Assembly (NCBI GenBank): GCA_048213135.1
Contig: PS015272.1
Span: 59,248 to 83,170 of the forward strand
From: Reclinomonas americana ATCC 50394
Lineage: Eukaryota > Jakobida > Jakobea > Jakobida
DNA: 23,923 nt
Reading direction: 5' to 3'
Made by a program: the position numbers and the translations under genes. Shown here piece after piece: positions 10,801 to 19,300 of the stretch (the stretch's first letter is position 1; each line of letters begins with the position of its first letter). Under the pieces are notes generated by a model. That model made no database searches, was not told where the DNA came from, and saw only the letters and a list, made by a program, of their open reading frames with translations.

Positions 10801-13800
10801 TTCTTGAGAGCCGATTGTGGCTGAGAGGTGGTGTAAGTGGTGGTGCACCAGAGATGGAAACAATCGGTCTATGATTGTCTGTGTGTAGTTAGTTGATTGA
10901 CATTCTCGTCTCTCACAGAACCGCCGCCTCCACTGCCGCCACCAACTGTCAGCCTTGTGCCCGGTGTGGCGACCAGTGTTCCAACTGGCACAACCACGGT
11001 GGCGACCAGCGTGGTGTACGCCAACTCCGGCAATGCGGTGACGTGGCAGGCGACGACTGTTGTCGCCAGCAAGGTCAATGTGGAGCTGTGGGCACTAGTT
11101 AATGGTTTGTCTGAGCAACTGGCGCCTCCTCTCCTCTCCTGTCGCACTCACTTGGTGATCGCACGCAGGCACATTTGTGAAGCAGGTGGAACTGGCCAGT
11201 GGGCTCGACAGAGCTCTGTCGTCCACTGAATTGGATGCATCGCTCAAATCGGTGAAGAACATGGTGTCGTCGAGTGCCACGCTGAGGGTGGTGGTGACGG
11301 AGGCGTCGACAAATGGCACGGTGGTCGGCTCGACGGATGCGTTCATGTTGAAATGTTGCGAATGGGGGTGAAAGGGGGATGGGGGGCAGATAAAGAGGAG
11401 CGGAATGGGCGTGAGGGCTGAGAAGAGAAACAGGAGGGTTAGAATTGGAGAGAGAGTCAAGGGAATGAGCGAGTGACTGCAAGAAAGGAAAAGGGAGAGA
11501 GAGAAACGGAGATGAAGGAGTTGAAAGAGAGGGAGAATTGAGATAGCAGAGTGGGACAAAAGGTGAGGGGTTTGAGAGAGAGAGAGGGTGAGAATGTACG
11601 AGTGAGTAAGGAACACGGCAAGGGAGGTGTGAATGAAGAAGGAGAGAGAGAAACAGAGATGGAGGAATTGAAAGAGTAATAATTGCGACGGCAGCAAGGG
11701 AGGTGAGAAGAAATAAGTGGGAGAGTGGACAGAGAGNNNNNNNNNNNNNNNNNNNNNNNNNNNNNNNNNNNNNNNNNNNNNNNNNNNNNNNNNNNNNNNN
11801 NNNNNNNNNNNNNNNNNNNNGAGAGAGAGAGAGAGAGAGGGTCCGAATGAAAGGTAGCTAGGGAGGTGAGAAGAAGAAGTGGAGTGAAGATAGGGATTGA
11901 GAGTGAGAGTCAGAAGGAAATGAGCGAGTGGGTGAGGGGACACAGCACGGGAAGTGAGAAGACAAAGGACAGTGAGAGAGGAGACATGGAAGGAAAAGGG
12001 CGATTGAGTGATGAAAGGCAACATTGGAGAAAAGAAGAGGCAGGGAAGAGAGCGAGCGACTGAGTAAGTGAGTGAAAGGCAGCAAGGGAAGCGAGAACTC
12101 AAGGGGAGTGAGAGGCGCAATGTGTGAGAAATATTGAGAGACAAATAGAGAGAGTTAGCAGGAGAAGGCGAGTAAGTTAAAGGCAACAGTGGAGGAATGA
12201 AGAGGCAGGCGAGAGAGCGAGCGACGCAGCAAGGGAAGGGAGAAGGAAAGGAGTGTGAGAGTTACAGTGTGTGAGGGACATCTATAGAGAGACAAAGAGA
12301 CAGCGAGGTACGAAACGAAAAAGGCGAGTGATAGAAGGCAACAGTGGAGAAATGACGAGGCAGAGAAGAGAGCGAGCGACTGAGTGAGTGAGTGAAAGGC
12401 AGCAAGGGAAGTGAGAACTCAAGGAAAGTGAGAGGCACAATGTGTGAAGGATATCTAGAGAGACAACGAAGGAGAGATAGAAGGAGAAAGCGAGTGATAA
12501 AGGCAACAATGGAGAAATGAAGAGGCAGGGAAGAGAGCGAGCGACTGAGTGGGAAGGAAGAGGAGAGTGAGACAGAAATAGAGTGAGAATGAGTGAGTTA
12601 GTGATTGCAAGGCAACATGAAGGTGAGAAGGAAAAAGGGAGAGAGGAAGCAGTGATGGAGGAATAGATGGAGAGAGAGAGCGTGAGTGAGAGTCAGGAAA
12701 GAGAATGGGTGAATAAGTGGGAGAGACTAGGTGAGAGTGCGCGTTCGTTTCTGGCGACATTGCTCACGAGCTCTGCTCTTTGCTCCACCCTTCGCAGACC
12801 CAAGTATCGCGAGTCGTGCGTCAGCCACACAGGCAGAACCGGCCTCAGTTGCTGAGCCGCTGCTTGTCACGTGGATTTGCGATGGACCACCAAAGGCCAC
12901 GAACTTTACAATCACTGTGAGTGTGAATTCGTCGTTTGTAGGCTGCGTGCAGGTGATCATCGCTCACGTTATTTGTCATCACATAGTTGCAACAGCGTTC
13001 CAGTTCCAGTGGCTCGCCGGTTTCACTTGGACAGGTGGCCACGCAAGTTCCTGGAGCATGCACTGCCGGTGCCAGTGCGACGACATCTGTGTCCCGTGAC
13101 TCTATCAGTGGCACCGCAGCCGAGCTTGCTCGCGCGCTGAATGGCACCAATACGGCCACGCTGACGCTGGCCACCAGTGTCACCGGCGTCAAGCTGCACG
13201 GTGGCGCTGATTACTTGTTTGAAGTGACGCCGGAAGTGGATGATGTCTTGCTGTATGACATCTCGCCGACTGAGACGTTCCGTGTGTTTGGTGAGTGGAT
13301 GCAGAGGGGAGAGGGAAGAGGGGAGACACAGGAGGCATCATAGTGATTTGAGTTGAGGCGGGGGCAGTTTGTTTCTGCCAACTTTGTCTGTGCGCCAGCG
13401 CATCTCTCCCTCCTTTGCCTCTCTCTCTCTCTCATTCACCCTTGGCGTCACCCCAGATCCCACCTCCGTCCTGTCGACTTCCACGTGTCCCTCCTCCATT
13501 CGTTGTTGGTACTGGGTAACGCTGATGGCTGTGGGAGGCGCGCTGGTGTGCATGACTGCCACTTGCTGGTGTCTATTTGCGCGCTACCGCCGTCGGCGCG
13601 ATCGGCGTCGTAGCCTCAGCGCCGGCAAACTCAGTCCAGGCGCGGAGCTGCTGCACGGCCGGGATGCCACCTTCCTCAAGTTTATCGTGTCGCCCGCATT
13701 GTGGTGTGCACGAGACACTGCGCGCAAGCCGGATGCGGAGCTCGCGGTTGTCCATGCAAGCGGCCCTGTCACATTGACAATGATTGACTTGCCTGCGACT

Positions 13801-15168
13801 CGTTTCGTGCTTGCCTTGGTATCTCGTAGCGAAAATTAGTATGTTTGTTCACTTGCATCTCTCTGCAGCCTCTGCCGCCGCCGTTGTGCCGCCAGGATGT
13901 TGCGTGACATGTTCCTACACTCTTCATTTGTACTTGCACCTAAAATCGCAGACTCGTTCTTCGTTAGCCCTTTCTTTCTCTTTCTGTATGTTCTCTACTC
14001 CTTAGTTGTGATTTCTCACTGCCTTTTGCATGCACAGCACGGTCATTAACATCGCTTGCGGGTCGCACGGCACCACCGTCGCTGAGGAACGCCTCACTAC
14101 TCTTCTTCACTCCACATCCACCGCTGCCGTTGCCGCCACAGCTGCCGCCTTTGTCATCACTTGCAAACGACAGTGTGTCCCCGGACAACGTACGAGTGCG
14201 CGTCGATGTGCCTCGACAGCCTGTATTACGACTGCCGAATCTCCCCAGCCTGTCAGAATTCACCCTGCGCTCAGGCGGTCGACTGACGCCACCTCCTTGG
14301 CCTCCTGCACTCGCGCCTCGTCGCCTTCCAGAGTTGCCTTTCAAACTGACATTCAATCGCTTGTACTTGTCGCGAATGGAATCATTTTCATCGCTGTCGT
14401 CGTCGGCGTCATCGTCGTCGTCGTCGGCACCCGTGGCCGAGGAAGTCGACCGCAACGTGCCTCAATTGCCGAGGCTGTCAACGGTTGATCTGCCGTTGCC
14501 ACCACCGCCTCTGCCGCCACCACGGCGTCTGTCATTGCAGCTGCCGACAGTGCCGGTGAGTGATACGGGGGGAAAGAGGAGAGCTGTTAATTCACGGAGG
14601 AGTTTACTTTTCGTTTCTTTGTCTTTATTTGACTTCTTCTTGTTCTTTGGCCTTCTTCTTTTTCTGAGTGACTCACTCACTCCTCGCTTGAAATCGCTTT
14701 GCAGGTTGCGTCGGTCTCGTTGCCGCAGCGCATGCAGTTGCCGCCAGTGGTGAGCTGTTGCTTGCGCTCAGCAGCTTTGTGTCGATGTTGTCGCTCACTT
14801 GTATGTGTGTGCAGCAACAGCAGCGGTTGCCGGTGTTGCCGTCGTTGCCGAGTTCATTGTCGCGTCGGTTGCCGCCGCGTTTGCCGCGGGTCGGTGATTT
14901 GAGCGTGCCTCTGCCGCTGCCGCCGCCGCCAGCAGTTGCGCAAGGGAAAGGGAAAGGGAGGAAGGGGGGAAGGGGGAGGAAAGGGGAGAAGGAGGGAGAA
15001 GGAGAGAAGGGAGAAGAGGGGGTAGAGAAGGAGAGAAGGATGGGAGAGAAGGAGTGAAGAGAAGGGAGAGCGGGGAAGAAAGGGAGGAGGGAGAGATTGG
15101 AGAAAAGGGTGCGAACGGCAGTGGGATAGTTAAGAGAAGGGCGAGAAGTGAGAGAAACGCACACATGC

Positions 15169-15199
<31 letters not shown>

Positions 15200-15601
15200 C
15201 TGGCAGTCAGAGAGCCATAGATAATGCAAGAAAAGGGGATGGGGTGTATGCAGCAAGCGAGTCACATGAATATCGATAATGCACCGGGAGAAACCTAAGT
15301 TGGCGAGCGAGGCAGTGTGTTATGTACGGCTGATACTCATCTCATGCTCGTACAGATTCCACTTCCGCTGTTGGAGAGGGGGATGGAAGTGTCGAGACCA
15401 CAGTTGGGGGCTCGTCGGCCTGGATCGACTTTGCGCATGACGATTCCGCAGTCGGTGTCGTGGGTGCGTAGCAAGTGATGATTCGTACGCAGGCTTATTG
15501 GCGAGATGAACTAACGTCTGCCACGCCTGCAGATGCGAGGACCTCTGCCTGATTCGCCAAGCTCGAGCTCAGCTGAGAACACACGCAAAGATGAAGGTTG
15601 A
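60..15601 (+). CDS. Giant type I membrane protein with 26 cadherin-like repeats (5' partial)
   Basis: Multi-exon gene entered in mid-array; the window opens in an intron ending at 59. Exons: 60-335, 403-678, 749-1027, 1095-1370, 1437-1715, 1788-2063, 2129-2407, 2471-2749, 2805-3083, 3154-3432, 3504-3782, 3863-4141, 4205-4483, 4564-4842, 4915-5202, 5264-5545, 6057-6347, 6420-6704, 6831-7115, 7179-7463, 7605-7889, 7965-8252, 8322-8470, 9200-9329, 9394-9539, 9606-9738, 9798-10079, 10145-10290, 10358-10496, 10919-11104, 11169-11354, 12798-12916, 12987-13290, 13457-13801 (3' end uncertain), 13869-13898, 14038-14555, 14704-14748, 14815-14934, 15356-15463, 15533-15601. Every listed junction is GT-AG and the frame stays open to TGA at 15599-15601, giving about 3,110 residues. 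Order: 26 extracellular repeats, proline hinge, two Ig-like modules, transmembrane helix, basic cluster, proline-rich tail. The architecture suggests surface adhesion or reception. The signal peptide and N-terminus are upstream. The gene is intact as far as seen; ligand and partners are unknown. Confidence 0.85.
4915..8252 (+). repeat. Cadherin-like repeats 15-22, diverged single-exon units
   Basis: Eight exons of 282-291 nt each hold one repeat of 94-97 residues, all phase 1-1: 4915-5202, 5264-5545, 6057-6347, 6420-6704, 6831-7115, 7179-7463, 7605-7889, 7965-8252. They keep the frame of repeats 1-14 (a PxD/TxLxLS start, YxPP, VVGTLS, TVD, FTYxIVGG, F, NGNQL, V.VR..D) but differ strongly from one another. 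Repeats 15, 17, 18 and 22 share a VNG(N/T)xL hairpin. Repeats 16, 17 and 20 replace the NTGQT turn by NCCQT. Repeat 15 is the most aberrant; it lacks the GG and has a TVLPTGNG loop instead. Introns are mostly 61-141 nt, but the one at 5546-6056 is expanded by a purine tract with an N gap. Confidence 0.8.
5546..5935 (+). repeat. Purine-only tract in an intron, with 20-N gap
   Basis: Part of the intron 5546-6056. Nearly all bases are G or A on the + strand, built from variants of gggggagaggat and gagaatggg. The 20-N gap at 5689-5708 is of nominal size, so the true tract length is unknown. It is not coding: open frames through it, on either strand, encode only low-complexity sequence. Confidence 0.9.
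8322..10496 (+). repeat. Cadherin-like repeats 23-26, three of them split by an internal intron
   Basis: Repeat 23 is built from 8322-8470 plus 9200-9329, repeat 24 from 9394-9539 plus 9606-9738, and repeat 26 from 10145-10290 plus 10358-10496. Repeat 25 (9798-10079) is a single exon. In the split repeats the extra intron is phase 0 and falls at the same structural position, straight after the GG-x-D-A turn (PELDA, GGADA, GGAAK) and before the F strand (SHFDI, AKFRI, ENFFI). Joining the halves restores the repeat pattern to (V/L/I)xxEG, which supports the splice sites. The intron inside repeat 23 is 729 nt and carries a purine-only tract; the other two are 66 and 67 nt. Repeats 24, 25 and 26 have the NCC turn. 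Confidence 0.8.
8471..9199 (+). repeat. 729-nt intron inside repeat 23 with purine tract
   Basis: Starts gtgagtgagg and ends tcatcgcag. Positions about 8480-8800 are almost entirely G/A (gagagggaaggagaag-type units). The remainder, about 8800-9199, is of ordinary composition; I see no gene or splice-consistent exon in it. The intron interrupts a single domain between its two halves. Confidence 0.85.
10497..10918 (+). other. 422-nt intron, purine/GT-rich
   Basis: Lies between the last cadherin-like repeat and the proline hinge. The first part is purine-rich with a short gt run (about 10621-10630); the rest holds no recognisable exon. It ends ctctcacag before the exon at 10919. Confidence 0.75.
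10919..13290 (+). CDS. Proline hinge and two Ig-like, Kre9/KNH-resembling modules (part of the giant gene)
   Basis: Exons 10919-11104, 11169-11354, 12798-12916 and 12987-13290 follow the last cadherin-like repeat. A short EPPPPLPPP hinge leads into a module with VTWQAT, VNVELW, VELASGLD, ATLRVVVTEA and a closing GSTDAFML. A second module begins LLVTWICDGPP, has NFTITLQ and closes with SPTETFRVF. The T-W opening, V-x-L strand and terminal S/T-x-x-F strand resemble the Ser/Thr-rich GPI-anchored protein (Kre9/KNH-like) Ig fold. This is pattern recognition only and is weaker than the repeat call. The donor after exon 11169-11354 (gttgcg, phase 1) was chosen because it joins in frame to 12798; the intron between them is 1,443 nt of purine-rich sequence with an N gap. 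The second module is split by a 70-nt phase-0 intron (12917-12986). Confidence 0.5.
11355..12797 (+). repeat. 1,443-nt purine-rich intron with 84-N gap
   Basis: Very G+A-rich throughout on the + strand, with an N gap at 11737-11820. Long open frames on the minus strand here encode only Ser/Leu/Pro-rich low-complexity protein and are a by-product of the C+T strand. The intron contains the longer-period tandem repeat annotated separately at 11921-12560 and ends ccaccc-ttcgcag before the exon at 12798. Confidence 0.8.
11921..12560 (+). repeat. Minisatellite, unit about 155-165 bp
   Basis: The landmark gagcgagcgac recurs, ending at 12060, 12225, 12380 and 12545, so units are 165, 155 and 165 bp, preceded by a more diverged copy. 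Other shared landmarks in each unit are aaaggcagcaaggga, gtgagaactcaagg, caatgtgtga and aaaggcaaca-tggagaaatga. Units differ by many substitutions and small indels. It lies wholly inside the intron 11355-12797. Confidence 0.8.
13457..13825 (+). CDS. Transmembrane helix and start of the cytoplasmic tail (exon of the giant gene)
   Basis: This exon reads on in phase 1 from 13290. After a Ser/Thr-rich stalk it encodes a single hydrophobic helix (from WYWVTLMAVGGAL to TCWCLF, nt about 13510-13580), directly followed by a strong basic cluster with several Arg in a row. That is a classic stop-transfer arrangement giving an extracellular repeat array and a cytoplasmic C-terminus. The basic stretch includes RRSLS, a possible basophilic kinase site. 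The 3' end is not settled: phase-1 donors at 13802 (67-nt intron, preferred) and 13826 (43-nt intron) both join correctly to the 13869 exon. Unspliced, the frame runs to a TAG about 13837-13839, which would give a short-tail variant. Confidence 0.7.
13869..15601 (+). CDS. Proline/arginine-rich cytoplasmic tail exons (3' end of the giant gene)
   Basis: Exons 13869-13898 (30-nt microexon), 14038-14555, 14704-14748, 14815-14934, 15356-15463 and 15533-15601 join in consistent phase and end in TGA. The tail is dominated by LP/PP pairs (PLPLPPQLPPL, DLPLPPPPLPPPRR, VPLPLPPPP), Arg and a serine run (about 14380-14430). Such segments are typical docking sites for SH3, WW or EVH1 domains. RRLSLQ at the end of the large exon fits a basophilic kinase site. 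No enzymatic domain is visible. The same style of sequence in every exon is the main support for the frame. The microexon is accepted because its phase 1-1 splicing is the only one that keeps the frame open into 14038. The 421-nt intron 14935-15355 holds a purine tract. Confidence 0.65.
14935..15355 (+). other. 421-nt intron with purine tract in the tail-coding region
   Basis: Begins gttgcgcaag and ends gctcgtacag. Positions about 14940-15200 are nearly pure purine, ending in a gagaga run (15171-15200). From 15200 to 15355 the sequence is ordinary and no exon is seen. Confidence 0.75.
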
Positions 15602-15706
15602 CGTGAGTGTTTGGGAGAGTGAAGCAAGGATGATGTGACGAGAGATGCCGTTGCTTCACTCTTCATTGATGCAGAGCATCGATAAGCGATGGTGTTTGCA
15701 GCCCTG

Positions 15707-15992
15707 AGAGAGATACTGACTGCACGCACACGATCAAGGGTTGAGGGTGGAGGAGAGACACTGACTGCACGCACACATCGATCAAGGGTCAAGGGGTGGA
15801 GAGAGACACTGATCGCACGCACGCACATACAGATCAAGGGTTGAGGGTGGGAGAGACACTGATTGCACACACACATAGATCACGGGCTGAGGGTGGATGG
15901 TGAGCCACTAATTGCACGTACACACACCGATCATCGGTTGAGGGTGGAGGGAGACACTGATTGCACTCACACAAAGGGATCAAGGGCTGAGG
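15707..15992 (+). repeat. Minisatellite, six copies of a 45-50 bp unit
   Basis: Copies begin near 15709, 15754, 15802, 15852, 15899 and 15949, each with the pattern gagacactgatTGCACgcacaca, then gatcaaggg and ttgagggtgg. Copies differ at several sites. The array lies 3' of the adhesion-receptor gene, and its last copy overlaps the proposed stop codon (15980-15982, - strand) of the Crinkler-like gene. Between 15602 and 15706 I see no feature. Confidence 0.85.
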
Positions 15993-16394
15993 GGAGTGAA
16001 GCCGCACAACAGCTTCTTGAGGGTCACCACTCCCCGTTCACTCGATGGACAGTGAAGCACCAGCAGGATGAGGTGGAAAAAGTATGCAAACTCCTCGAAT
16101 CGCGAGCCGGTGGACTGCTAAAAGTAGAAACCTGAGGCACATGGAGGAGAAAGAGAAGACTCCAACAGAGTCGTGCAGGCCAAACACACTGCTGCAAAGC
16201 ATCGCTGGTACAGCGTGTCTGGATAATGGTCCCATGTTGCGAAAGGTACCCGAACCGACGCCAATCGCCAATCGTATTGATACGCCGGCATATACACACG
16301 GCCGGTCATCTCGTGTGGTGCGAGATCGCGACTAGATGCGGCAAAACCAGCCAATGCCGGTCGCAGAATGGGGTCATCGGCAGCAGTGAGCATG
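15980..16394 (-). CDS. Probable 3' exons of the Crinkler-like gene, beyond the GH55 fragment
   Basis: Exon 16394-16190 runs from the N gap to a phase-0 donor (gtgtgttt), and exon 16117-15980 follows after a 72-nt intron with a pyrimidine-rich end (ctacttttag). The first encodes RVYMPAYQYDW and VRVPFATWDHYP, the second GSRFEEFAYFF and GVVTLKKLLCGF before a TGA. These resemble the region after the ATPase core in Crinkler/RHS proteins. The exons are coherent and same-strand with the exons at 17835-18869. The intervening 1.4 kb (two gaps and the GH55 piece) breaks the connection, so membership in the same gene is inferred. Confidence 0.4.
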
Positions 16395-19300
16395 NNNNNN
16401 NNNNNNNNNNNNNNNNNNNNNNNNNNNNNNNNNNNNNNNNNNNNNNNNNNNNNNNNNNNNNNNNNNNNNNNNNNNNNNNNNNNNNNNNNNNNNNNNNNNN
16501 NNNNNNNNNNNNNNNNNNNNNNNNNNNNNNNNNNNNNNNNNNNNNNNNNNNNNNNNNNNNNNNNNNNNNNNNNNNNNNNNNNNNNNNNNNNNNNNNNNNN
16601 NNNNNNNNNNNNNNNNNNNNNNNNNNNNNNNNNNNNNNNNNNNNNNNNNNNNNNNNNNNNNNNNNNNNNNNNNNNNNNNNNNNNNNNNNNNNNNNNNNNN
16701 NNNNNNNNNNNNNNNNNNNNNNNNNNNNNNNNNNNNNNNNNNNNNNNNNNNNNNNNNNNNNNNNNNNNNNNNNNNNNNNNNNNNNNNNNNNNNNNNNNNN
16801 NNNNNNGACGGAGTCACCGACGTGACGGCCAAGCTGCAGGCGGCCCTGAACCAGGCCGCCGGCAAGCAGGTGCTGCTGATGCCGTTCGGCACCTACCTCA
16901 TCTCCGACACGGTGGTGGTGCCGCCGGGAACGCGTCTCGTCGGGCAGGCGTGGAGTGTGATTATGGTCGGCGGCGCCGCCTTTGCCGACGCCAACAATCC
17001 ACGCCCCGCACTGCAGGTGGGCCGCGCCGGCGATCAGGGTGTGGCCGAGCTCAGCAATCTGCTCTTCTCCACCAAGGGCCCGCAGCCGGGCGCCATTCTC
17101 CTCCAATGGAACATGCGTGACCCGGCCAACCAGCCCGGCTCCTGCGGCATGTGGGATGTGCACTTCCGCATCGGCGGCGCCCTCGGCACGCAGATCGACG
17201 AGGTGGTGTGCCCGCGTGGCGACGGAACCGGCGCTCCGGCCAGCAAGTGTACCGGCGCTGCGCTGCTGATGCACGTCGGCAAGACCGGCAGTGTGTTTGT
17301 GGAGAACTCGTGGGGCTGGGTCGCCGATCACAACATCGACTCGGCCATCCAGATCAACGTCTACAACACGCGTGGCTTCCTGAGTGAGTCGGAGCAGGGA
17401 CCGGTGTGGCTGTACGGCACCGGCTTTGAGCACTCGCTGCTGTACCAGTACAACTTTGTCGGCGCCGCCAACGTCTTCATGTCCATCATCCAGACGGAGA
17501 CGCCGTACTTCCAGCCGTCGCCCAACGCACCATTCCGGCCGGTCAAGCCGTGGCCGACGGACCCCACTTTTTGCACCGGCGACGTCCGCTGCAACATGTC
17601 GTGGGCGTTGCACATTCAGGACTCGCACGACATTGTGTCGCTCGGCACCGGTCTCTACAGCTTCTTCAACGTGTGGGACCTCGCCTGCAGCGACGACCGC
17701 CTCAACCCGCACTGCCAGCTGGAGTTGGTCAAGATTGTCAACTCGCACCGCATTTTCCAGTTCGGTCTGAGCACTTTCGGCTCGGTCAACATGCTGACCG
17801 CGGCCGAGTCGGCANNNNNNNNNNNNNNNNNNNNACATTGTTCGTCAGCCACTCAGGGCACAGAGCTGCACATGAGTGAGACGAGGCGACGTAGCGATGC
17901 AAATACTGGTGCTACACTCACCGTTGCTGTTCAGCTCCACTTCGCCGGACAGCAGCGCGCACTGCAACGCGCCAGCCAACTGGAGTGCGGTAGAGAGTGG
18001 ATTACTGGGTTTCACAACGACGTGATCTATACAAGAATGAGTACCAGGCAATGCGACCCTTGTTGAATGTCAAGCACAACGCACCCGCAATGTTCTCCAG
18101 AATGTACTTTTCCCAACTCCCTGGATGACCAGCAAGCGATTGCAGAGTGGCTACAATTTGCGGAGAGCGTCTCCACGGCAGCTTGTCTGCGCGTGGTGGT
18201 GTCTGCATACATCCAGCGTGCAAGAAGACGAGAAGAGCAAGGTAACACAAACCAGCGAATGCAAAATCAATCATATTCTCAACGCCATGCGCTGGCAATA
18301 GCGGGACCGGCACCGGTACCACGAATCCATAGCCTGGCATGAGGATGTTGCGTTCCAGTCCAGTGTCGACGCCTGCAAACACTGGGAGGATCTGGTACTC
18401 ATGGTGGCCGGCCAGGAGTTTATCTTGGCAGGTGAGAGTGAGGCTGCGTAGGAAATCACGACGAACGTCGACTGGCAGCTCCATGTTCTGCGTCATTATG
18501 TAGTCGATATCGTCGACGCACACCATCATCCAGATCCTGGCAACATATGAGGCACAAACAGTGTGCGGGTGTAGGTCGGGGAGTTTGCACGAACGCACCT
18601 CTTGCTGTCTATATCCGGAGAACGCAGCTGCTTGGCGTCAACGGCCACTGCTCGGAGAACCTCCCACAGTGTCAGCCGCCAACCCAAGTCACCGAGAGCA
18701 TTCATGATATCCGAAAACGGAGACTTGGGGCACGCATAGTTTCGCAGAATACGGGCGGCGAAACCCGGAGCATGATACAAGTACTGACGGTCTTTCTCGA
18801 GTGGTAAGAATCCGTCGCTGTCGCCGTATGCGACGAAGAGCGGAAGCATTGCAGAGCCAGCAGGGAGTTCTGCGCAGCACACAAAGAGGAGAAAGAAATA
18901 CACCACGCTGTGTCGTCGCTTGTTGACGTCATCGCCTTCTCTGCCTCGGTCTTCAGCTTTTTAGCTTCGGCGATGTCGCTTGCGTTCTGCAGTAATTCGA
19001 TCTTTGTTGTCTCAATGGCCTGCTGCACCTTGCTGTATCGCCGAGGCGGGGAATCTGCGATGGGGAAACAGGGGAAGGGAGAAGGGGAAGGGGAAGAGGA
19101 AGGGAGAAGGGGAGGAGAGGAGGAGGAGGAGGAGGAGGAGAGAGAGGAGAGAGAGGAGAGAGAGAGAGNNNNNNNNNNNNNNNNNNNNNNNNNNNNNNNN
19201 NNNNNNNNNNNNNNNNNNNNNNNNNNNNNNNNNNNNNNNNNNNNNNNNNNNNNNNNNNNNNNNNNNNNNNNNNNNNNNNNNNNNNNNNNNNNNNNNNNNN

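Noticed and set aside
10919-13290. REJ or PKD domain in the juxtamembrane region
   Set aside because: The VTW-type strands suggested it, but the length and the closing strands fit an Ig-like Kre9/KNH pattern better, and no PKD WDFGDG-like motif is seen.
14030-14488. Alternative + frame with a hydrophobic run (IIFIAVVVGVIVVVV) suggesting a second transmembrane helix
   Set aside because: The proline-rich frame in the same region continues in phase through three further exons to a stop, while this frame does not splice onward; the hydrophobic run is an out-of-frame reading of the serine codon run.
15863-16135. + strand open frame over the minisatellite and 3' flank
   Set aside because: Its first half is translated minisatellite; the other strand gives a better splice-consistent exon (15980-16117).
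16306-17838. 510-codon - strand frame opposite the GH55 fragment
   Set aside because: It includes 412 N and is the antisense of a clear GH55 sequence; His/Val/Arg-rich without known motif.
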